Assembly: GCF_010093815.1 (NCBI RefSeq)
Contig: NW_022985553.1
Coordinates: 1,584,133-1,648,132 of the forward strand
Direction: 5' to 3'
DNA length: 64,000 bases
Source: Pseudovirgaria hyperparasitica
Taxonomy: Eukaryota; Ascomycota; Dothideomycetes; Acrospermales; Acrospermaceae
Both the position numbers and the translations under genes were made by a program. Within the stretch, counting starts at the first letter, position 1; the number at the start of each line of letters is the position of its first letter. Below, in pieces: positions 1-11,077 of this stretch. A model generated the notes under the pieces. The model was not told where the DNA came from and did no database searches. It saw only the letters and a list, made by a program, of their open reading frames with translations.

Positions 1-548
1 GATGAGACAGAGGGTACTTTCATCTCTACAGCCAGTGTTGCTGGAGTGAAACCAAGCGGGAGCTCTTTGGTGTGTAGACTTGTCACGAAAAAGCTAGCTG
101 GAATTGACATCAGATCTAGCCATATTCCGTGACCAAAGCCGCGCAAATCCATCTGGCTAAGGCTCTCGCTGTAATATGCGGTCCCAAGATCAGGGTGAAT
201 TCGGTATCGCCAGGATTGATGTTGACTGTGGGCGGTCTAATACCTGCATATGCTTCAGGGCTAATGGTGTCCAGGAATGGGGCATGAAATTCCCCGAATC
301 GAAGAGAGAAGCGGCGAAAAATAGTACAAAGCTCAAGCGTCTGGCCACTCCAGAGGTTCGTGAAATGCCATATAACATTGCAGACCCGCTTCGCTGACGT
401 CTCAGGATGTTGCTGATCAAGTGCGAACGCTTGCAATCTCCAGGTCTGCCACTGGGCAGAACATCTGCATCGATGGAGGTAAGCATAAACAGCCCTTGAG
501 AATTTGGATTCAATACTGAATGCTGGTATATCAGGCTCATCGTTGTAG
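1..548 (+). CDS. Short-chain dehydrogenase/reductase, 3' part (5' end outside window)
   Basis: Five exons can be joined: <1-69, 120-227, 275-355, 406-478 and 535-548 (TAG), all with GT-AG introns of 47-56 nt and matching phases. They give 114 visible residues. The order of motifs is that of a classical SDR: a beta-5 strand ending in ISTASVAG, then PYSVTKAA with the catalytic YxxxK, then KIRVNSVSPG after helix F, then TPEDVADQV, and the C-terminal TGQNICIDGG found in NAD(P)H-dependent reductases. The cofactor-binding N-terminus (GxxxGxG) lies upstream of the window. SDRs are cytosolic oxidoreductases; the substrate cannot be told from this half. No single frame is open across the gene, so it is easily missed by ORF calling. 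Identification as an SDR is firm, while the exact exon borders are inferred. Confidence 0.85.
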
Positions 549-1375
549 CGGATTCAAACGGGGGCTTTCTGGTAGCACTTGATTTAAAGAGCATGTCCGT
601 GGACTTTTAGTCACGTCGGACCCATATGCTTGAGCTTGATGTATGCATAGTGATATTCCGTCAATACCTCTTTCGAGATGTAATATCTTGAGGGGTCTCA
701 TAATGCTGTCAACGCAGCACATACGTATGAAGTGACTGCTTGTTATGTTCTAAGCTTTCATATATGAGGGGGTGATGTTCTTATTAGTCAACTAGCATGA
801 ATGACATCGATGCAGGTCCTAGAAAGGATAATGTGGTGTCACAGGCTTCAATAGTTGTCTGCTCGCAGCAAACTCTTATCTCTTTGCGAGGAATGCCCGT
901 GGACGAATACATCGGAGACCCCCGGCTTATCGTGGGTGGCATGTCTCAGCGAGCCCAAAAGTAACACAAAGGCTGCACAGGCTGGCAATGGAACAATGAG
1001 ACGATTGTCTACGAGGGTGTATGGAGAACGGCGATAGTGATGGTTCTATGAGTCAGTGAATACTAGATGACCAAAAGTTCGTGCCGATGAATGAGAGTGC
1101 TGGCTTCACAATTAACATTAACCTTTTGAGGAGGCTGTGCACGGTGAGTGGCGAAGGTCAGAGGAAATGTCACTAGCCCCGTTTCTGCCTGGCGTCGCCC
1201 GCCTCTTTGCCTTCTTGCCCAGCCCTCCATTCCGACTCCTTCTCTCCTTCAACGAACCACCAACAACCACTCTCCACTCCACTTTCTACGATCCAAGTCA
1301 CCACCAGCCGCGGCTATCCCCCAGAAACCCTCAGTTCAACAACACCATCAAAGGGTTACAGCAAAACTCGAGTTT
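549..1375. other. Intergenic: SDR 3' end and eIF1 promoter/leader
   Basis: I see no convincing coding sequence here. From about 1180 to 1340 the + strand is strongly pyrimidine-rich (runs of CT and CC), as expected for the promoter and 5' leader of a highly expressed fungal gene, directly ahead of the eIF1 start. Short frames around 850-1040 have no recognisable motif. Confidence 0.5.
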
Positions 1376-2149
1376 ATGTCAATCATCGAGAATCTCAAAG
1401 ACAAGGGTAAGTGTGTTGCCCCGCTTCTGACGGCCCCTCCGATGGCTCTTCGCCGCGTCGCTTGAAGTATTTCAGGATGCTCGCGTTACGATGCTTTCGT
1501 GCTTGGAGGCGTTACGAATCGTGTCATATATATTTGAAGTAGAGAATTGTGTACTAAGTATCCGCTCAGACCCGTTCGCCGAGGCCGACGACGACTCTGG
1601 CGAGAAGGTCCACAAGTCCCAGGACTACATTCATATTCGTATCCAGCGTAAGTTTAGCAAATCTTCCACACAAATACCTACTGTGTATTCCTGTATATCG
1701 AGCTTGGTCAAGCTACTCGTCGCTAACGATGTCGTCTGCAGAGCGCAATGGTCGTAAGACCCTTACTACTGTCCAAGGTTTGAACAACCAGAAATTCAAC
1801 TTCGATCTGATTATCAAACACTTCAAGAAGAAGTTCGCTTGTAATGGTACTATCGTCCCGGAAAGCGTCGAAGACAAGAATGCCGAGCTAGACGCCAAAG
1901 CCGACAAGAAGTCGGACGACGAGGCCGAGAAGAAGGATCCCAAGAAGTCTGAGAAAAAAGACAAGAAGAAGAAGAGCACCCACAAAGAGGTGATTCAACT
2001 TCAAGGTGACCAGCGCAAGAACGTCTATGAGTTTCTTACCTCCAAGGACTTCTTGAACATGGACGCCAAGACTATCAAAGTAAGTCTCTTTTATAGCGAC
2101 TTGCCCAGGCAACTTAATACTAACGACATCCAAGGTCCACGGTTTCTAA
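1376..2149 (+). CDS. SUI1: Translation initiation factor eIF1 (SUI1) with lysine-rich insertion
   Basis: eIF1 binds the 40S subunit near the P site, keeps the scanning complex open and enforces AUG selection. Exons 1376-1406, 1570-1647, 1742-2079 and 2135-2149 give 153 residues. The start (MSIIENLK) and end (KVHGF) match the family. The SUI1 core is clear: DPFAEAD, YIHIRIQQRNGRKTLTTVQG, KKFACNGTIV, EVIQLQGDQRKNV. Fungal eIF1 is normally about 108-115 residues; here roughly 36 extra residues, almost all K, D, E and S, sit between GTIV (residue 75) and EVIQLQGD (residue 119). The insert is purine-rich, in frame and has no plausible intron borders that would spare the core. In yeast this place is Loop 2, which touches the initiator tRNA D-loop (known from that system). 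The leader is pyrimidine-rich. Identity is certain; that the insert is translated is inferred. Confidence 0.95.
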
Positions 2150-2865
2150 GCAACAAATGCTCTGAGCCCCCGAAACAGCTAAAAACAGCGGCTGACTCAC
2201 TCGGTACTCCGCCGATGGGCAACAGTGCATATCGGGGCACAGAAAAGAGCCAGACGCTTATGAGTTAAGGCTTGACATTCGGCCCAATCAGGGATTTCGT
2301 CTATCGTTTTCAAGCAACCATCAATAACTTTGCTTTACTTCGGTCTTTATAAGGGCTCACAGGTTATCTTTCGCGAGCAGCCGGATTCCTAAGGAGGGTA
2401 CGTCCCAGGGTTTGGGGGCTCGGTGCGCAACGTAGATATACCTTGTGACTCGTAACAATATGGACATCATGACTTTGAACCAAATTTCCAACAGCCATAA
2501 ACCAAGTGAACACTCCTCGATCAATCAAGAGCTCTAACCCGTTTTATACTGTCCCACAGATCATATAAATGAAGTATTGCAGATTTCCATCGTTTTCACA
2601 GTTTAACACGAAGAGCATCTCTCCTTTAATCAAACTCACCTCTGTTCTAAGAGTGATCATTCATGGCATACATTTCGAAAATTGGTGCTCTAGGGAAGCT
2701 GGACAACTGCACATGTAGCACCGGCTGACTGATGATGTTGCAGGAACCGACTGCATTAAATCTAATATCACAAGATATTGAAGTTACATAAGCAGTTAAT
2801 AGCTGCTTCAATCCTACGCTCTATGCGTGACGCCTAGTTATGCAAGTCGACCTTCCAGCTTGCAC
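2150..2865. other. Convergent 3' region of eIF1 and PRE2
   Basis: Both flanking genes end here (eIF1 from the left, the proteasome gene from the right). No coding-like frame or repeat is visible. It presumably holds the two 3' UTRs and polyadenylation sites. Confidence 0.5.
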
Positions 2866-3916
2866 TTAAACCAACTTTGAGGTAACATTCGAGAACTCTC
2901 CCTTCTCCAACTTCGTCTTCCAGAAGATCGGATTAGTGTCGTTGAAGCCATGCTTGACCCAGCCATCCTCCTTGACGTGGTACAGGTTGATAAAACCACC
3001 CGAAAAAGCATCACGATGGGTAGCGGCCAGAATGCTGCGACGGCCTAGCTCCAGTGCCTCCTCCTCGGTTAGGTCATATTTGTATTCGGCGTCGAGCACA
3101 CCGTAAGCAAATGTTTGACCAGAGCCAACACAAAACAGATTGCCAGAGAGACGCGTACCGTCACTGTCAATGTAATATAGTGCGGGTCCTTCTTGGGGTG
3201 TCACACCAGCGCACATAGTACCCTATAAGATGAGTGAGTCAGTATTGAACGCTAAGGTGATGAATGCTATGGGGATTGGTCTCAGAAGTATCTTACCATG
3301 CTCAAGCCCATACCCTTGTATGAATAGACAAGGTTGGCGAGGATCTTGGAGGCTGCAGCAACCGATATGCGACGCTTGTGACGGAGCTCGTGGAGGCGAC
3401 ATTGCATGCCTAGGTATGCGAGCCAGTATTGACAGTCCTATAACCCGATATCAGTCAATCTACCTCCAGACCTTAAATATAGTTTCATAACAACGTACAG
3501 CAGCACCACCAGCCATAGTTCCCAACAAACAGCTGTTGATCTCGATAACCTTCTTGACTGTCTGACTGGCTATCCAATTTCCAGCCGTTGCTCTTGAATC
3601 TGTAGCGACTATGATTCCACCCTGGAAGCGGAAGGCCAGCGTGGTGGTTCCGTGGGCAATCTTGATGGGGCAGTTCGGGTTGGAGTAGTCGTCGGTCATT
3701 GCTCGAAGCCATGATGATGACTGGAGGTGAGATATTGTTAGCTGTGGCATTACTAGCTATGTAGCTCCCCGGTGTTCTTACCTGAGCCACTGGAGGTAGT
3801 GCAAACTTCAGGGAGAGAGGAGGAGTGATTTGGGTTATGAGCTGTTGATCGTCGTCCTGCGCATAGCCCTCATTCTCGAATGCTGGCCGGCTGTACTGAG
3901 CTACTAAAGTGTCCAT
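2866..3916 (-). CDS. PRE2: 20S proteasome subunit beta type-5 (chymotrypsin-like site)
   Basis: Four exons on the minus strand (3916-3782, 3720-3499, 3437-3297, 3222-2866) encode 284 residues. This is the threonine protease subunit that gives the 20S core its chymotrypsin-like activity, in cytosol and nucleus. A propeptide of about 69 residues precedes the HG|TTTLAF cleavage site; Thr70 would be mature Thr1, with Asp86 (Asp17) in [10 protein letters not shown] and Lys102 (Lys33) in TVKKVIEI, so the catalytic set is intact. The rest ([72 protein letters not shown]) matches the family throughout. An in-frame ATG five codons upstream (3931) is an alternative start; I chose 3916 because fungal orthologues begin close to there. 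It is tail-to-tail with eIF1. Confidence 0.96.
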
Positions 3917-4640
3917 GGCGAATGATGTCAAGGTTTAGCAGGGAACGACTAAAGGGGAGCTAAAGACAGCGAGATGTATAGAAGTAAGCCGAGGGTTTAT
4001 ACAAGACAGGATTCTTTTAGTTGAGGTGGTGGTAGATGAGCTGCTCGATCTTCAAGTTCCGTTAGGCATAGGAGCGCGTCACGGTAGGTAGAGCTTCACG
4101 TAAGCAACTCGAGCCTTGCCAAGCCATCCATCTCACTAACGAACATCCAACGTCAATCGATACACATAATGATATGATCAAAATGATCAAGCACAGCTCA
4201 AATGTCCTTACCAAACAAAGCCCGAATTCCACTATCCATTCAAACTTGGAAGCGCTCCTCACTTTTGATCCAGGTCACATTTATCGGCCCTTGAAATGAT
4301 CCACAATTAGGAATACCATCTATTCTATACCTGGCATTCTGTTCTCCAATATTATCATGGTTTCTTCCATTCTAATAGTCTCCAAGACCTCTAGGCTGGC
4401 TATTCAATCATGAACTCATTGCAATGAAGCTGTTCTTATGTCGAATTTCCGTTCTGTCTGTGCCATCTATTTCGAAGAACAATTACGTTATTCCATAAAT
4501 GCTTCCACTATCGCTGTATGAGCAGCCATCCCAAGACTGTGACGCGAATTGGCGAATTCCTGCATCACATCTCCTTGTCCACAACCACATATCCAATCAT
4601 ATCTCGATACTCTCAGATGGAGTTTTTTATTTTACTGCAG
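3917..4640. other. Intergenic upstream of PRE2
   Basis: This holds the PRE2 promoter and leader and the 3' region of the next minus-strand gene. I looked for the yeast proteasome control element and saw no convincing copy. No coding-like frame stands out. Confidence 0.4.
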
Positions 4641-5802
4641 CTAGATGTCATCCACATCCATCTCGCTGGCAGAGTCCACCGTTGGCTGGGTTTGCTGAGG
4701 CCGAGAATTCGAATCCTGCCTGATGTAGTTGGCCCTTCTCAAGTGTCGTGGAGCGTCCCATCCTAAAACCACTCGGTTACATTTATCAGTTGCCCCTGGC
4801 CGGGCGATAATGTTTCCTTTGAGTTCATGCTTTACCATTAGACCTCTTCTGAATCTTGCCTCGTTGGTGCCGTATCTTGGGTCGTGTTTTGGGTCACGCA
4901 AGTGTGCGGGATTTGGCTTATCGAGGTCGTCTTTGTCTCCCTGGCCTATCCGACGCATAGTGAAGAATTGGAAGTCAATGAGGCCTGTATCGAGATCATC
5001 TGAGTTTCTGGAATCGATCTTTGTGTCTTTTGTGGCGAATTCTTTCAGCAAACGACCTGCTGCTGTTCTTGATGCATCAAATGGTGCTGTCAGTGCATCT
5101 TGCACGTCCAGTCGAAGTACAGGTTCCATCGGACCATCGATGATGGCATTCTTGACGCCACGGATTTCGAACAAAGCCTGAAAGAATTGCTTTTCGACCG
5201 ATTGGATAGGATAGTTCCTGTACGTTTCAATGCTTTTGAGCGTTGGAAGGGTGGTTGCAATAGCATGGAGATCTCTTTCTTTGCCATGGAATCTCTTCAG
5301 TTCTAGCTGGGAGTCAGAAGAGAAAGCTATAGTATCAATATACGGTACCTGGTGGCGCAAATTCAGATCCAGCAGCGGATACAAGGGTGTAAGTCCGTCT
5401 TGTGAAAAGAGTGTTTCCTTCAACAACGATTCTCAAGGTATCCAGCTTATGACGCGATTCGTGATTGCGTGGGCATCCCCAGGCATCACGGGCCTGCAGC
5501 GGGGATAGAGCGATGGCAAGAAGGTCATCCTGAGCTTCGTCCCAGTCGGCGCCATTGACAACTATAGTGAGACTGCGAATCTTGCCGAATGTAGGGTTCT
5601 GTGAGGATCTAACAAATTCACAGAGTTCCTCGAAGGAGGTACTGATACAAACTAGATCACATCCCGTCAAGTCCTTGGCTTTGACTTCGCCAGGTCGCTC
5701 ACTCATCGCTCCAAGACGGCTGTGTTCGATATATTTGCTTTTATTGATGTCGTGGCGTTGTTGCGCCTCAAGTAGGTCTTCGTATCGTGAACGACAGGTC
5801 AT
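4641..5802 (-). CDS. Conserved fungal-type protein of unknown function
   Basis: Two frames are joined by one intron. Exon 1 is 5802-5383 (140 codons) and exon 2 is 5306-4641 (TAG), giving 361 residues. The 76-nt intron has a GTATCC donor, a CTGAC branch-like site and a CCCAG acceptor, and it keeps phase 0 (RRTYTL joined to LELKRFHG). I see no signal peptide, membrane segment or catalytic motif. The pattern of short beta-strand/helix units with the LTIVV and LRIVV type strands resembles the leucine-rich half of fungal F-box-like proteins, but no F-box is visible at the N-terminus. The C-terminus is polar and acidic (EMDVDD). A 22-nt alternative intron would also keep frame but is too short to splice. 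Function is not recognised. Confidence 0.6.
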
Positions 5803-6612
5803 GCTGGTTGAATGTCAACCAATCTATACCCAGTTGTTGAAATGTTGAAATTGTCATTTGTGGAAAGGAGAGCTCTCGAGTGGGATTAAAGTGAAAAATC
5901 CCGTCGCTTCACGCAGCAGAAGTGACGTCTGTGTGCAACTAGTGTGATCTCTATTAGTTATTCAAAAACAAATAGGACAGTGAACGCCAGTAAGGCATCC
6001 TCGGGAACAAAGTTTCGCCTTCCTATGGTGGCTTTCCTCTGGGCGAGACGTAGCTAGTGGCTGTTGATATACACACATTCCTAATCAGATCTGATCGAAA
6101 GTCTAACAGTGTGGCTCTTGTGTTTACTACGCCTCTATCCAACTATTTACTCATACGAGTATCACCAGTTCGAGGTTTGTTCACAATTATATAGGAAATG
6201 ACAGTCAGTCACTCAGTTTCTGGTACCCAAAAACTCATGCAACGGATCTGAGTAACGTTTCCCTGCCTCGTTACCGTTTCTCGCCCCTTTGGTCTGATAG
6301 AGTTCGTCACATGGACAAGGAGACGTTTGTTTGCTCCACATGCATGGTAATGGCCTTTCGATGTGTGGTTGTATTGTGATCAAACACCCATGGCAGTATC
6401 CCTGTGTTCGTTTGGTCGCTCTACAGTGTGTGGCACTAACAGTGACGATGTTCGACTACGCTAGGACGCATTGTGATCTTCTACTCTGATTCATTTACGG
6501 AACGCTATAGTAATTCATCGTAACATTGAACTCTCACGGTATTCGACCTTTATATAAGCTTCGTTCCTGGACCGAGCCAAGTACGAGGTCTATCATGTCA
6601 AACAGGTTGTTT
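5803..6612. other. Intergenic, no gene seen
   Basis: Upstream region of the 4641-5802 gene and 3' flank of the next minus-strand gene. Stops are frequent in all frames and I found no tRNA boxes, repeats or gene remnants. A weak GTTCGAGGT string near 6168 does not form a tRNA. Confidence 0.4.
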
Positions 6613-8467
6613 TTACCTTTTGTCCGTTCGTTCATATGCGCGCCACCAAAGACCCATATTGGCAGCCACAACGAGATCCATCATCTGGAGCCCCACATCT
6701 TCGATTATGAGTTTTCCTAGCTTGGCCTGCTTCCCTCCAAATCCACCACCAGCCGTTTCTTGCCCCAGGGCCAGGTCCATCTTTTCGTTTTCGTGCATAC
6801 TCGCGCGTGTAGACTCTGCCAATGATCCAGCAAGCTTAGACTTGCCAAAGAGAGACCTTCTCTTTGAAGACCCATCGTCGGAAGTCTGTCGTGAATGCAT
6901 CTTACTGAAGGCATTTGGGAGGTTGAAACGTAACTCACTAACTGATGTGAGTATTGGTGTACGACCACCGTTAGCATTTGATATGTGTATACACTGTGAA
7001 TATGTTAGCAGAAAGTAGACATTGCCGTTGTGCACAGCCAGCTCATACCCGAAGCGAGCCCCCTCCTCCACTAGTCACAAATTCACACCTTGTCCTCCAA
7101 GGAGTCTCAAATGCGTATCCTTTGAACGTTGTTGTCCTGGCTGAATCGTCTGAGACAAGATAGCCCTGAGCGTCTCTAACTAAAGGACCATTTTCAAAAT
7201 TATTACCCACGCCTGTCTCTGAAGTATCCGACCGTTTCTTCCTATGCCCAAAGGCCGGGTCTGTGAACCTCGCTCCCTCCATCCACAGTCGTCTTCGGAA
7301 GATTATTTGTGGTATCTCCATGGTATCACTATGTATGCTTGTTCTATCCGGTACTCGCTCAACATCTGTGACAAACTTTGAGTAGCCAGGATTTGATATA
7401 TCGAGGCATATAGGAGTTCCTACACGCTTGCTTTTTTGGCTTGTCCAAGACTGTGATGATGAAGATGATGATACACCATGAAGAGGTATATCAAGAACCT
7501 TGCCCACGTTCCACTGGTTACCCGACGCCGGGTCTCTCCTGATCAGCGTAAGAGAGATACCTGGCTCCTGTACCTGGGAAGTATTCTGATTTTCGAGCCC
7601 ACTATCTTGTGAATGCTCGGGTCTCATTCGAACATCACGTCGCTGTTCTTCTGTGGTGGAACTTCTGGAAGAAAGCCCTAGGCCATGTTTGTTCGTTCCT
7701 GGCCTCACGTTCTCTGGTAGAACCCGTGATTGATATTCCTGAGGGGCCACTGCTGGTAATGGTTGAAAAGAACTACGCTGATGCGAGAGTGTATGTGGGT
7801 CGAGCCCCTGAGACCCAGTGCTACCTAGAAAATCATCGAATGTCACTGACGAGTGCTTCGGATTCGATGTTCCTGAAGCTATAGGCTTTCGAGTAAAAGC
7901 TGCAGAGGATACATTGTGCTGAGTCTCTACATCTGTCCGACTGGTAAGCAGACCTGAGCTAGGTTTGCCAGAGAAACGTTGAGGATCAACGTGCAAGGGA
8001 CGACTCGGATGTCCTGGGCGCTCCGCTCTCAAGAAGTCGTTCGCGAGGGGTCGAGCAGGAAGCATAGGCTTCCGGGTCAAGATATCTGATGAAGGCGGTT
8101 TATCGCTCTCTTCGACGGTAGATTCGTCACAGGAACCATCGGAAGACTTTAACAGACTTCCATCACCGGGCCGATCCACGTGTATATAATACAACGAACT
8201 TTGCACATCCTCCGCAGTTACAACTTTATCTCTGGGTTTCATTGGAGACAAAAACACGTCTGCAGAGCCGTCAGCCACATGTCGCTTGTAATACTTGGAC
8301 AGCAGACCTCTACTTCCAGGCACACGAGCAATGTACAACACTAGTGGAGGATGTCTATCGTGCCGTGTGGTCGCCAGATTCTGTGGAGGATTTGACGCAA
8401 GGTCAGTTAAAAGAGACAGAGATTTAGCCTCTATAGGCGTAGAATTCTCAATAGGGCCTTCCATCAA
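6613..8467 (-). CDS. Conserved ascomycete protein of unknown function (583 aa)
   Basis: Exons on the minus strand are 8467-8308, 8259-7049 and 6993-6613, giving 583 residues. Intron 1 (48 nt) is a multiple of three without a stop; removing it joins LYIARVPGSR to DVFLSPMKPRDKVVTAEDVQ, which is how I remember other ascomycete members reading, so I treat it as spliced. The middle (about 100-340) is low-complexity, rich in S, P and R. The C-terminal third is ordered: TPICLDISNPGYSKF, MEIPQIIFRRRLW, then GYAFETPWRTRCEFVTS followed across intron 2 (55 nt) by SVSELRFNLPNAF. A Gly/Lys tail ends in a hydrophobic helix-like stretch (VGLQMMDLVVAANMGLWW). No enzyme motif is visible. The conserved beta-rich C-terminus suggests a folded binding domain, but I assign no role. 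Confidence 0.72.
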
Positions 8468-9119
8468 GAGCTGCGGTCAGTTGTGTCAGATGTCTTTCAA
8501 ATTGGATTAAAGAGAATATCTAGACAGAAGTGGCGACTAGGGCGTCTATGAGCTAGGCAAGCGGACTTGATATCTGATTTACGACTGAGATATATTCAGA
8601 ATACTGATGTTCGTGTTTAGTGGTCTGAAGAATGCTCGCGAGGTTGTATGAAGTTTAAGGGCGGACGTGGACGTGGCTTAGCATCTTAGAACTATCTATG
8701 GATGGATTGCTTGGTCAATGCCGCGCGTGCCTCAATGCCGATCACTACGGCAAGTCAAGAGTCATTGGAGGCTTCATTGGGATCCCGCGATCTCCGTAAA
8801 TAGTTCTAATGTTTACCTCGCAATGGATGAGAACCAAAATTAATGCGATGCCTTTGTTGATACAAGAAAGAAGACCAGCCCGTCGTCCTCAGTGCTAACC
8901 TGCACCGGCTAGTGCGCCAAGATTTCACACCATTCCACACCCCGGCCGCACACCGCCTACGCCCGCATTTCGAGAAAACTATTCTGCTACGTCGGCAACA
9001 CTCTAAGATTGTCGCAGCTCGACCTCCGCCCTTGAAGAATTCGATACACCTGTCAAGCTCCTCATTGTATCGACTTCCAAGGTTGCGTGTGGTTCTAGTC
9101 TCACTTAGCAGCATCCGAT
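8468..9119. promoter_or_regulatory. Divergent promoter region
   Basis: About 650 bp between the start of the minus-strand unknown gene (8467) and the plus-strand SURF6 gene (9120). Both must be driven from here. No clear TATA box or repeated motif is visible; the 100 bases before 9120 are GC-rich. The two genes have no evident functional link. Confidence 0.4.
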
Positions 9120-10818
9120 ATGGCCGACGATCTTGAGGTTCGTAGTGGCCTGCTCCTCATATTAGCGATCCTAGATACATGTTAACTCGTCTACCAGGCT
9201 CGTCTCAATAGCCATGCTCGATCTTTCGAGGGCTTGATGTCACTTCTACCATCAGAAGCATACTACGGTCAAGAGAAGAGCGTGAGCCTCCATACTGCTG
9301 CTGCTATGCTGACGCAAGCTAACACATGACGATCTGCAGAAGAAACAATTGAAGAGAGAGAAGCGTGCGAAAACACAAGCAACCGAACGTATCGAACTAG
9401 AGGAATCGGATCGCAAGCGAAAACGACAGCCTGAAGGTGAAGGCTCTAGCGATGTTGAAGGCTTCGAAAAGGAGAAGCCACGAGAAGCGACGAAGCCCAC
9501 GATGAAGAAGCACAAAAAAGAGAACGCTCCCAAAATTGTGACTGAACAACCGAGCGCTACATCAGATGAGGGCACTGTTGCCGAGAAGGATGTAAAGCGC
9601 AAGGCGAAGATCGAAAAACAGAAGGAGAAGGCTGAAAAGCAGAAGGCAAAGCTCCTGGAGAAACAGCAACGTCGAAAAGAGCAAGAAGCCAAGTTGCAGG
9701 AGACTGTACAGGATACAGGAGCGCCCTCGAAAATGATCAGCAGGGCTCCGACTAGTGTTTCGCCTGGCATAGTCCAGGATTCAGAGATAAGCTGCAATGA
9801 ATCTGAGGTTCTAAAGTCCAACAAAGAACCAGCGGCGGATACATCTCGGGACGACGATGATGATATGGACAAAATCGATCTAAAAGACCTGGGCGAGGAT
9901 GACGATGCAGCCGCATCTACAGCTCCCTCGACCCCCCGTGCAGAATCACCAGCCTCTGATATACCATCCACCTCGTCATCTTCATCTATTGTGCCACCAG
10001 CGTCTGATGCCATACCACAGAAATCCCTAAAATCGAAGTCTAAACTGCGCACGATCGACAACGAAGCAAGAGAGCGACTACGGGCTCGTATTGAACAACT
10101 TCGTAGCGCCCGCAAAGCCGATGGCATCGATGGTAAGCCAGCCAAGAATCGTCAAGAACTTCTCGAAGCGAGGCGACGGAAGCAAGATGAGAGGAAAGCC
10201 CATAAGAAGGAGATGCGAAAGCAATCTCGAGATAAAGAGGAAGAGCAAAAGCTTGCCGCAGAGGCAGAATTGGCACGGCTGAGGGGTTCAGGATCTCCTC
10301 TCACCGGCTCTGACATGTTTTCGCCTAGAACTGAAAACAATTTCCTTTTTGGCCGAGTTGCATTTGACGATGGCAAGCAGCTAGATCCAACTATGTCATC
10401 ATTCCGGGACTCTACAAAGAAGAAGGGCCCTGGTGATACTCGGACTATCTTGAAAACTGCAGAGAAGAAGCAAGCACATCTGAAAGGCCTGGATGAAACA
10501 CAGCGAAAGGATCTCGAAGAGAAAGACGCATGGCTGAATGCGAAGAAGAAAGCGCATGGAGAGAAGGTTCGGGACGATACATCTTTATTGAAGAAAACTC
10601 TGAAGCGCCAGGATAAGCAGAAGGGGAAGAGTGAGAAAGAGTGGACGGAGAGAATTGATGGAGTTCAGAAGGGTATAGAAATGCGACAGAAGAAGCGCGA
10701 GGAGAATCTCAAGAAACGCAGAGATGGAAAGGGAGTGAAGAATAAGAAAATCAAGAAGCCGAGCAAGAAGCCGAAGAGTCGTCCTGGTTTCGAAGGCAGC
10801 TTTCGATCCAAAAAATGA
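9120..10818 (+). CDS. RRP14: SURF6 family ribosome biogenesis protein (Rrp14)
   Basis: Exons 9120-9137, 9198-9281 and 9340-10818 give 526 residues. Rrp14/SURF6 is a nucleolar nucleic-acid-binding protein needed for both ribosomal subunits. The first two small exons supply the conserved N-terminus (MADDLE, ARLNSHARSFEGLMSLLPSEAYYG), which is why I start at 9120 rather than in the long frame. The middle is highly charged and low in complexity (E/K/D/S). The C-terminal SURF6 domain begins near NNFLFGRVAF and runs through KKKGPGDTRTILKTAEKKQ, LDEKDAWLNAKKKAHGEKVRD-like segments, LLKKTLKRQDKQKGKS and a poly-basic tail ending SRPGFEGSF, all typical. The first donor (GTTCGT) is not optimal. Length is within the usual fungal range. 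Confidence 0.93.
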
Positions 10819-11077
10819 TCACCCCTTGGAGCATTGTCCAAGGAGTTGAAACGGTAGATTCTCATTTTCAGCTACATAGCATTATGCGCGGCGCTAGGGA
10901 GCGGTCCATGGCATTGTATCACAAAGCAAAAAGTGCCAATTCTCGTCCATTCGAGTACAAAAGAGACGTACTGTTTATCATTGCAATGTAGAGAATTGGA
11001 GGGGCGCATTTGGAGGGGCGCCCAGCCTGTTCGTCATGTTATATACATATTGCATCTTAGTTTTTGATACATGTGTG

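Noticed and set aside
1849-1988. Hidden intron explaining the eIF1 insertion
   Set aside because: The only GT-AG pair that keeps frame (GTACTA to CACAAAG) would also remove the conserved GTIV, and the segment is purine-rich rather than intron-like.
5285-5306. Alternative 22-nt intron in the 4641-5802 gene
   Set aside because: It would keep frame but is far too short to be spliced; the 76-nt GTATCC...CCCAG intron also keeps frame and has a branch-like site.
9252-10145. 297-codon minus-strand frame opposite SURF6
   Set aside because: It is the antisense shadow of a low-complexity Lys/Glu/Ser coding region; its Ser/Phe/Cys-rich product has no motif.
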